16,597 bases of DNA from JAFHCF01 sp048497495. Lineage in GTDB: Bacteria > Pseudomonadota > Alphaproteobacteria > Rhizobiales > Ancalomicrobiaceae. Below, piece after piece: positions 1 to 7,245 of the stretch. Under the pieces are notes generated by a model. That model was given only the letters and a program-made list of their open reading frames with translations, was not told the origin of the DNA and did not search any database. The position numbers and the translations under genes are program-made. The stretch covers positions 1-16,597 of the forward strand of contig JAFHCF010000206.1 of the NCBI GenBank assembly GCA_048497495.1. The letters run 5' to 3'. Within the stretch, counting starts at the first letter, position 1. Each line of letters opens with the position of its first letter.

Positions 1-3000
1 CATTCCCGGCATAGCCATACCGATTGGTCCCCACGCCTTCCTTCAGCGGATCCCAAGTATCCGGAGAGACGAAGATCCCGATCCTCGGGTCGTAATACCG
101 CGCGTGGAGGTACAGGAGCCCGACCTCGGGGTCGTCGCGTTCGCCGGTGAAGCCCTTGGCCTCGGCGCGGGCGGGGGTGGTGCCGTCGGTGCCGGCCGAT
201 AGGGTGGAAGTCCTGACGCCGTAGGGCCTGTAGCTGTCGGTCTCGATCGTTGCGGCGCCGGCGTCGGTGACGCGGGCGACCGTCGCCAGGTGGTCGCGGT
301 GGAGGAAGAAGGTGTCGATCGTGGTGCCGGAGCCGACGCGTTTGACGTCGGCATGGGGGTATTTGGTCCATTCGGTCTTCGCGGCCCAGGCGCCGGCGTC
401 GCACGACCAGCGGGTGGCGCGTTCGACGTCGGCCGACAGCGTCAGGACCTCGTCGGTCCTGGTGCCGGCACAGCCGGCGGCCGGCCTGGTGATCGATTTC
501 CTGAGGCGCTCGCCGCCCGGCGCATAGTCGAGGGCGAGGGAGGCGGTGCCCTTGGTGATGGTCTCGGGGCGGTTCTCGGCGTCCCATGTCAGGGTCCGGC
601 CGCCGCCGGTTCGCATGTTGCCGGCGATGTCGTAGGCGTAGGTGTCGTCGCCGATGGCGATCGGGGCATGGGGGTGGGCGGCGCCATAGGTATAGGCGCC
701 GTTGCCGCCGCCGGCGGTGAAGCGCGAGCCGAGGTCGTGGATGAAGGCCTGGGTGCGCCCGGCGAGGTCGAGGTTGGTCGCCTTGGTCAGGCGATCGAGG
801 CGGTCGTAGGTGTAGTGCCAGCTCTCGCCCTCGGTGGTCGAGACGATGTCGGTGATGCGGCCACCGGCGTCGTGGGTGTAGGTCTTGGTCTCGAAGGCGG
901 TGCCGGCGAGGGAATGGGAGATCTGATCGATCCAGCCGCGCCACGGCGAGTAGGAGAAGCGCGAGACGATGCCGTTGGCATAGGCCGCGGCGGTGGTGTG
1001 GCCGGCGGCGTCATAGGCGAAGGCGGAGACCGAACCGGGGATCGAGCGTAGGCGGCCGGCCATGTCGTAGGTCAGGGGCGCGGCGGCGGTGCCGACGGCG
1101 TCGCCGTCGGGATAGGTGCGGCCGATGACGCGACCACCGGCGTCGTAGCGGGTCGCCAGCGCGAAGCTCTGCGTGCCGGCCGGGTCGGTGCCGCAGGCGC
1201 TGGTGGTGTTGGCGGGAAGGGTCCAGCGATCGAGGGTGACGCGGCCGGCGGCGTCGTGATCGTGACAGACGCGGGCGAGCGGGCTCGCCTCACGGGAGAG
1301 CAGGCCGAGGTTGTAGGCACCGGCGCGGACTTCGTCCCAGGCCGAGCGGGTGACTTCCGCCGTGCCGCCGGAGGGCGTCACCACACGGGTGAGGACGCGG
1401 CCGAGCTTGTCGTAGACCAGGGCGACGAGGTTGCCGCGGCTGTCGGTCTGGGTCTTCAGGCGGCCGGCGTTGTCGTAGGTGTAGGTCCAGGTGCCGAGGT
1501 CGGGATCCCTGGCGGAGAGGCGACGGCCGAGGCTGTCCCAGTCGTTGGTCCACACCGCGCCGATCGGATCGACGATGCGGGTGACGCGGCCGAGGGCGTC
1601 GACGGTGATGCGGGTCGTCGCGGTCTGGCTCGCCGAGGCGATGCGATCGCGGCGGATCTCGCGGCCGAAGGCGTCGCGGTGGGTGACCGAGACGTTGCCG
1701 TTGGGGTCGGTCACGGTGACGGCGACGAGGCCGCGCAATTCGTCGGAGAGGCCGTAGTCCATCACCGTGTCGGCGCCGTCGGGCTCGGTGACGAGGGTCG
1801 GCCGGGTCAGGGCGTCGAAGCGGAAGGTGCGGTTGCGGGCGGCGGCGGATTGCCAATGGGGAAGCGATTCCCGGCGCTTGTTGCCGCGCGCGTCCCAGCC
1901 GGTGTCGACGACGATCGCCAGGGCTTCCGAGGGGCCGGACTTGGTCACCATGACCGGACGGGCGCGGCCGTCGAGGAGGGTCTCGGTGAAGAGTTCGGTG
2001 GTCTGGCCGGTCGGCGCCGGGGTCTCGACGCGGGTCTTCCAGCCGTTCACCCGATCCTGGGTGTAGCTCCAGTGCTCGAAGTCGTCGAGCGGCTTCCACA
2101 CGTTCAGGACGCGGCAGAAGCGATCGTAGGTGGTGGTGACCCTGGTCGCCGGGCCGTTCGGGCCGGTGACGATCTTCGGCGCGGCGCAGCCGACGTTCCA
2201 TTCGGTGGTGGTGGTGAGGCGGGTGCCCTGATCGTTCTCGGGCGTCGTCACCTCGGTCTGGAAGAGATTCCAGGCGTCGTAGGCGAAGTCGGTGCGGCGG
2301 GCGGGATCGGCGATGTCGCCGGTCTCGTCGGCCTCCGCCGTGCGGTTGCCGTGGCCGTCATAGGCGAAGTGGCGGTGGACCCAGGTGTTGGTCGTGTCGT
2401 TCCAGCGCGACAGGCGGGTGAGGTCGCCCTTGGCCGGCGGCGCGGTCACCTGGGTTTCGCCGTCATAGTAGACATGATGGCGGGCGAGATAGGTGGTGGT
2501 GCCGGCGACGACGACGGACAGCGTCTCGGCCGCCTGGAGACCGACGATGTAGTCCACCGTGTTGGGATACCAGCCGCGCCGGACGGTACGATCGTCGGCG
2601 GTGGTGCCGAGCCGGCCGAGGCGACGTTCGACGGTGACGTTGCCGTATTTGTCGCTGTCGTATTCGGTCCGGGTGGTGCGGGTCGCCGGGGTGACGGTGC
2701 CGTCCGAACTCACCGTGCCTTGGGCGTAGTCGTAGTCGATCGTCTCCACCGCCGCCTCACGGGCGAGGAAGGGGATCTGGTTGGCGGGCGCGTCGTATTC
2801 ACGACGGGTCGAGCGCAGGAGATTGCCGTCGCCGCCGCGGGTGACGACTTTCTCGATCCGCCCGGAGGCGGCCAGATCCTGGCGGAACGTATAGGTACGG
2901 GTCGGCGCGACGGCCTCGCCGGCGAGCTTGGGCAGCGTCTCGGTGATGGTGCGGAAGCCGAGGAAGCGGCGTTCGGCGGCGTCGTAGAGACCGCCGGCGT

Positions 3001-5575
3001 AAGCGTAGGTCGTGGTGGCGACGGTGCCCTGGGCGTCGTCCTCGGTGACCTTGGAGACGGTCTGGCGGATCTGGCGCAAGAGCGTGTTGGTCCACTTCGA
3101 CGAGGGCTCGTAGGAGACCGTCGTGATGGCGCCGTGGGGTGTGGTCACCGACGTGAGCAGATCGGGGTAGGGGCCGGCGAGGGTGTAGTAGTGGCCGTCC
3201 GATTGGGTACCGAAGACGTCTTGACGACCATCTCCGTCGACGTCGCCGATCACCACGCCTGATGTGAGAATAATGCCGCCCCACCCCCAGTTGATGTCAT
3301 GCGGCACGCCGCCGACGCGGTCGATCAGGTGGAAGTGCGGTTGCGTTTCGCCCGGCGCGAGCGCGTTGGCGAGAATTTCCGGCTGGCCGTTGCCGTCGAG
3401 GTCGACGATGCGGGTGCAGAACGGTTGTCTGCTCGTGCTGTATGCCGCGCAATCGAGGGAGAGTCTCACGCCGAAATCGGCCGTCTCCTGGTCGAAGCCG
3501 GTGCCGGTCGAATGCAGGACGACCCAATCGGTGGCGTCGCTGCGGGCGAAGAGGATGTCGGCGCGGCCGTCGCCGTCGATGTCACCCACCTGGGCGTCCG
3601 GCGTCTGGGGGTAGGTACCCGGGACGAGATAGGTGGCATTGGAGCCGAGAGACCAACTGTCCCCGTCGGCGCGGATGACCGTGACCGGGAACCGCCAGGA
3701 GGCCGAGGCGGGAACCCAGGTCGGGTTCCTGGTGACGTAGATCAGATCGTCGCGGCCATCGCCGTCGACGTCGCCTGCTCTGGCGCGGGTGCCGGTGGCC
3801 ACGTTGGCGGCGACCAACTGGCCCAGCCGGGTATCGCGCGGCACCACCTTCGGGTCGGTGACGGAGCCGCTCTTCCAGCCACAATAGCGCAGCGCGTGGT
3901 TGTGGAGCAGCGCCTGCTTGCCCTCGCCGAAATAGTCGATCGGGATCGTGTGGACCGGCTGGGTGGCGGGCGGAGCGAGCGAGGGATTTCCCGACGACGA
4001 GAGGTCGCAATCGACCACGCCCGCGCCGTCGCGGCCGAGGCCGCGCAGGTACTCCTGCTTTTCGTCCGTCACCGGCACGATTTTGCTCGACTCGTATCGG
4101 AAGAGCGCGCCGTCACGCGGGTCGTCGGCGAGGTGGAGCGTCATCGCCGACAGGCTCTCCGAGCCGTCCGGACAGTTCGTGGTGATGTCGGTGAACCGGC
4201 AGTTGGTCTGCGGAACGTCGCCGCTACCGGTCGTCACCAAACGCGCGACGGTGCCGTCGATCGTGCCGTTGCCGTCGAAGTCGCCGTAGAGTAGGGCGGT
4301 GCTGGCGGGGAACGCCGGGTCGCCGACGTTGGGGCCGCCGGTCGCCGTCACCATCGCCGCGGCGCCGCCCGAGTAGGTGAAGCTGGTGCCCGGCAACGCT
4401 GGACCGGTGACGTCGCCGTCGGCGGCGATCGTCGCGCCCGCGCCGAATTCGAAGATCTGGGTGAGGCGCGGCAGGCCGGTCGCGGCGCCGGTGCCGTGGT
4501 CGAAGCGCCAAGCCTTGACCAGGCCGCCCTCGGACTTCACCTCGATCGAGCGCAGGCGGCGTTCCAGGGTGGCCACCGTCTTGCCGGTGGCGTGGCGCAG
4601 CGGCGTCGGGTTGGCCTCGTGGTGGAGGATCACCTCGTAGGGGCCATAGGCGATGCGGCTCGGCCAGCAGGCCGGCAGGGTGTCGCAATCGTAGGAATAG
4701 GTGACGGTGTTGCCGCGGGTGTCCTGGACGCTCGCCAGGCGCCAACGGAAGCGGGTGCCGACGTCGGCGGGCACCGTGCCGTTGCCGCCGGCCCAGGTCA
4801 CCACCGAGCGATAGGTCGACCTGGTGCCGTCCTTCGCCGTGACCACCCAGGTGTTGGTGGCCTCCTCGTAGCGGATGCGCTGGTCGTTCTCCCAGCGGGC
4901 CTCGAAATTGCCGATGGTGGTGGCGTCGCCGGTGGTGCAGGAAGCCGATCGGGTTCCGTCCCGGCAGGGCGCGATCTCGACCCCGTCGAGGCGATAGACG
5001 TCGGAGGACAGAAGCACCGCGCTCCTGTCGTAGAGCGGCGCGCCGCCGCGATCGCCGGACCGATGGATCTCCGAAAAGCCGTCGAGGCGCCAGCCGACGC
5101 CGATGAAGCCGGCGTCGAGCTCGCCGGCGCGCCAGCCGGCGTTGGAATCGTAGACGAGCGCCGGGTGCGGCGCGATGCCGTGGAATTCGGGAAGCGCCAG
5201 CTTCACCGCGCGGGTGTAGCTGCCCGAATAGGGCGCCGGATCGGGCTCCTTCGGCGCCTCCGGGGCGGGCTCGTCGACGGACGCCGTGACGGTCGTCGCC
5301 GTCGCCGTGACGGCCGAGGTGGTGGCCGCCGCCTGCGTCGCGACGGCCTCTTCGGTCGTCACCGCGGGTTCGGTCGTCGAGGTCGTCGAGGCCTCGTCGG
5401 CGATGAGCGGGGCGGCGACGGCGGCGGGTTCGGTCGTCGTCACGACGCTCTGGGCGCGGCTCGGCAGCGCGCCGTTGAGGAGGATGGATAGGCTGAGCGT
5501 GCCGACCAGGAGTCGGTGGGCGAGGCGCCGCAGCGGCGGCGTCGCGGGTCTGTCCGTCGGTTTCTTCTGCAACAT
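1..5575 (-). CDS. Secreted SpvB / FG-GAP / RHS-repeat protein (Tc-toxin B/C-like, polymorphic-toxin type), 3' end outside window
   Basis: The frame is open without a stop from ATG 5575 to the left edge (at least 1858 codons). Residues 1-41 form a Sec-type signal peptide: basic n-region, hydrophobic core around 22-33, likely cleavage after PSRA. Residues 44-118 are a Thr/Ala/Glu/Pro-rich linker. From about 116 comes an SpvB-type domain (SGSYTRAVKLALPEFHGI, then GWRAGELDAGFIGVGW). Five FG-GAP/VCBS-like D-x-D-G-D-G-type motifs lie at 431-441, 601-611, 664-674, 724-734 and 777-787. A TcdB-middle-like stretch follows near 800-830, then many YD/RHS repeats from about 1080. The RHS core signature (ARYYDPRIGIF, residues 1825-1835, then GTNRYGYAGN) is reached at the edge. 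In TcB/TcC and RHS proteins these repeats build a hollow shell around a C-terminal effector, which would lie beyond position 1. The start has only a weak upstream GGA. Domain family is secure by motif. Toxin function is inferred. Confidence 0.9.
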   Translation of the reverse strand, partial: MLQKKPTDRPATPPLRRLAHRLLVGTLSLSILLNGALPSRAQSVVTTTEPAAVAAPLIADEASTTSTTEPAVTTEEAVATQAAATTSAVTATATTVTASVDEPAPEAPKEPDPAPYSGSYTRAVKLALPEFHGIAPHPALVYDSNAGWRAGELDAGFIGVGWRLDGFSEIHRSGDRGGAPLYDRSAVLLSSDVYRLDGVEIAPCRDGTRSASCTTGDATTIGNFEARWENDQRIRYEEATNTWVVTAKDGTRSTYRSVVTWAGGNGTVPADVGTRFRWRLASVQDTRGNTVTYSYDCDTLPACWPSRIAYGPYEVILHHEANPTPLRHATGKTVATLERRLRSIEVKSEGGLVKAWRFDHGTGAATGLPRLTQIFEFGAGATIAADGDVTGPALPGTSFTYSGGAAAMVTATGGPNVGDPAFPASTALLYGDFDGNGTIDGTVARLVTTGSGDVPQTNCRFTDITTNCPDGSESLSAMTLHLADDPRDGALFRYESSKIVPVTDEKQEYLRGLGRDGAGVVDCDLSSSGNPSLAPPATQPVHTIPIDYFGEGKQALLHNHALRYCGWKSGSVTDPKVVPRDTRLGQLVAANVATGTRARAGDVDGDGRDDLIYVTRNPTWVPASASWRFPVTVIRADGDSWSLGSNATYLVPGTYPQTPDAQVGDIDGDGRADILFARSDATDWVVLHSTGTGFDQETADFGVRLSLDCAAYSTSRQPFCTRIVDLDGNGQPEILANALAPGETQPHFHLIDRVGGVPHDINWGWGGIILTSGVVIGDVDGDGRQDVFGTQSDGHYYTLAGPYPDLLTSVTTPHGAITTVSYEPSSKWTNTLLRQIRQTVSKVTEDDAQGTVATTTYAYAGGLYDAAERRFLGFRTITETLPKLAGEAVAPTRTYTFRQDLAASGRIEKVVTRGGDGNLLRSTRREYDAPANQIPFLAREAAVETIDYDYAQGTVSSDGTVTPATRTTRTEYDSDKYGNVTVERRLGRLGTTADDRTVRRGWYPNTVDYIVGLQAAETLSVVVAGTTTYLARHHVYYDGETQVTAPPAKGDLTRLSRWNDTTNTWVHRHFAYDGHGNRTAEADETGDIADPARRTDFAYDAWNLFQTEVTTPENDQGTRLTTTTEWNVGCAAPKIVTGPNGPATRVTTTYDRFCRVLNVWKPLDDFEHWSYTQDRVNGWKTRVETPAPTGQTTELFTETLLDGRARPVMVTKSGPSEALAIVVDTGWDARGNKRRESLPHWQSAAARNRTFRFDALTRPTLVTEPDGADTVMDYGLSDELRGLVAVTVTDPNGNVSVTHRDAFGREIRRDRIASASQTATTRITVDALGRVTRIVDPIGAVWTNDWDSLGRRLSARDPDLGTWTYTYDNAGRLKTQTDSRGNLVALVYDKLGRVLTRVVTPSGGTAEVTRSAWDEVRAGAYNLGLLSREASPLARVCHDHDAAGRVTLDRWTLPANTTSACGTDPAGTQSFALATRYDAGGRVIGRTYPDGDAVGTAAAPLTYDMAGRLRSIPGSVSAFAYDAAGHTTAAAYANGIVSRFSYSPWRGWIDQISHSLAGTAFETKTYTHDAGGRITDIVSTTEGESWHYTYDRLDRLTKATNLDLAGRTQAFIHDLGSRFTAGGGNGAYTYGAAHPHAPIAIGDDTYAYDIAGNMRTGGGRTLTWDAENRPETITKGTASLALDYAPGGERLRKSITRPAAGCAGTRTDEVLTLSADVERATRWSCDAGAWAAKTEWTKYPHADVKRVGSGTTIDTFFLHRDHLATVARVTDAGAATIETDSYRPYGVRTSTLSAGTDGTTPARAEAKGFTGERDDPEVGLLYLHARYYDPRIGIFVSPDTWDPLKEGVGTNRYGYAGN
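5364..5439. repeat. Two 16-bp direct repeats in the linker of the RHS gene
   Basis: The 16-mer GCGGGTTCGGTCGTCG occurs at 5364-5379 and again at 5424-5439, exactly 60 bases (20 codons) apart. A partial third copy (TTCGGTCGTC) lies at 5351-5360. On the coding (minus) strand these encode Thr-Thr-Glu-Pro-Ala units of the low-complexity linker after the signal peptide. The in-frame spacing suggests duplication within the linker. Confidence 0.8.
5450..5575 (-). other. Signal peptide of the RHS protein
   Basis: The first 41-42 codons encode a basic n-region with K4, K5, R9, R16, R17 and R21. A hydrophobic stretch (LLVGTLSLSILL) and a c-region ending PSRA before QS follow. This fits signal peptidase I cleavage after Ala41. 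It implies export across the inner membrane by Sec. Whether the protein then stays periplasmic, is surface-attached or is released cannot be read from the window. Confidence 0.75.
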
Positions 5576-5630
5576 GGCTTTCGATCCGTCTCGTGGGGAA
5601 GGCGGTTGCCCCCCGAGGAGATCGTAGGTG

Positions 5631-5647
5631 CCCCGGTGCATCCGGGG
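5631..5647. other. Inverted repeat in the leader of the RHS gene
   Basis: CCCCGG at 5631-5636 and CCGGGG at 5642-5647 can pair around a 5-base loop. The element lies 56 bases upstream of the RHS start codon, so it would be in the 5' leader if transcription starts farther upstream. No U-tract follows in either direction, so it does not look like a terminator. Function unknown. Confidence 0.35.
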
Positions 5648-5729
5648 ATTGTATCGATCCGATCCGCGTCTCGTGGGGCGGCCACCCGCGCGGGCGGCGA
5701 ATCGAGGGCGAGCGACGCGCGTCGGCGGG

Positions 5730-5756
5730 GCGCCCGCGGATGTCCCGCGCGGGCGC
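5730..5756. other. GC-rich inverted repeat between the RHS gene and recA
   Basis: GCGCCCGCG at 5730-5738 and CGCGGGCGC at 5748-5756 form a perfect 9-bp stem with a 9-base loop. It sits about midway in the divergent intergenic region, just left of the perfect LexA box. In DNA this GC it may be chance. It could also separate the two promoters. No U-tract follows. Confidence 0.35.
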
Positions 5757-5767
5757 GGCGCCGGCGA

Positions 5768-5782
5768 GAACATCACTCGAAC
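5768..5782. promoter_or_regulatory. LexA (SOS) box, perfect alphaproteobacterial consensus
   Basis: The sequence GAACATCACTCGAAC matches exactly the direct-repeat operator GAAC-N7-GAAC (GTTC-N7-GTTC on the other strand) known for alphaproteobacterial LexA. It lies 119 bases upstream of the recA start and 192 bases upstream of the divergent RHS start. recA is the classical SOS gene, so it is the expected target. The box is however about 43 bases upstream of the likely recA -35 element, so it could serve the divergent RHS promoter instead or as well. Confidence 0.75.
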
Positions 5783-5825
5783 ACGTTCCGATTCGTCTTT
5801 TTATCTCAGTATCTTCGACGAGCGC

Positions 5826-5853
5826 TTGCCAAACGGAACAAAGCATGTACATT
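5826..5853 (+). promoter_or_regulatory. Likely recA promoter with an embedded imperfect LexA box
   Basis: TTGCCA (5826-5831) and TACATT (5848-5853) are separated by 16 bases and resemble -35 and -10 elements. Between and overlapping them is GAAC-AAAGCAT-GTAC (5836-5850), which is the LexA operator GAAC-N7-GAAC with one mismatch in the second half-site. A repressor bound here would cover the promoter directly. A transcript starting near 5860 would carry a leader of about 40 bases before the recA ATG. Promoter assignment is by pattern only. Confidence 0.5.
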
Positions 5854-5901
5854 GACGGCGATTGGCAGGCATGGGGCCGCGTGAGATAAGGGAGCTGGAC
5901 G

Positions 5902-6973
<1,072 letters not shown>

Positions 6974-6981
<8 letters not shown>

Positions 6982-7014
6982 CGGGAAGACGCACGGGCCA
7001 GGCGTGACGGGAAG
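6974..7014. repeat. 15-bp direct repeat over the recA stop codon
   Basis: AGGCGTGACGGGAAG occurs at 6974-6988, where it contains the recA TGA, and again at 7000-7014. The start-to-start spacing is 26 bases. The second copy repeats the TGA outside the gene. It looks like a short tandem duplication of the recA 3' end. Confidence 0.75.
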
Positions 7015-7038
7015 GCGCCGACGCGCGCGGAACTCGGA

Positions 7039-7058
7039 CGGCGGGGAGAGCCCCGCCG
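7039..7058 (+). terminator. recA: Possible recA terminator hairpin
   Basis: CGGCGGGG (7039-7046), loop AGAG, CCCCGCCG (7051-7058) form a perfect 8-bp GC stem 57 bases after the recA stop. No U-tract follows, so intrinsic termination is uncertain. The stem is the same as the core of the icd terminator, and that likeness is the main argument for a termination role. A second inverted repeat, GCCCGGG at 7067-7073 with CCCGGGC at 7089-7095, follows at once. If not a terminator, it is a structured spacer between recA and alaS. Confidence 0.4.
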
Positions 7059-7245
7059 CCGCCGTTGCCCGGGGGGGCCGACGGCACTCCCGGGCCGATG
7101 CGACGGCTTCGAGCCGGTGGGTGAGGCGCGGTTCCTTCGCCGCCTCGACGCGGAAGGCTGCGGGATGCGTACGCTCGGCGTGGACAGGGGGCGGATCGGT
7201 CGATAAAACCTCGGGCGTATTCCGATGAGAGGTTCGAGTTCGATC

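Noticed and set aside
1256..3262. Long plus-strand open frame (668 codons) across the RHS region
   Set aside because: It is antisense to the RHS reading frame, is rich in Gly/Val/Ala/Asp/Arg without recognisable domains, and is explained by high GC content. The minus-strand frame carries clear SpvB, FG-GAP and RHS motifs.
7225..7245. Upstream ATG as the alaS start
   Set aside because: It adds seven residues not seen in the family. MSGVNEIR at 7246 is the usual N-terminus.
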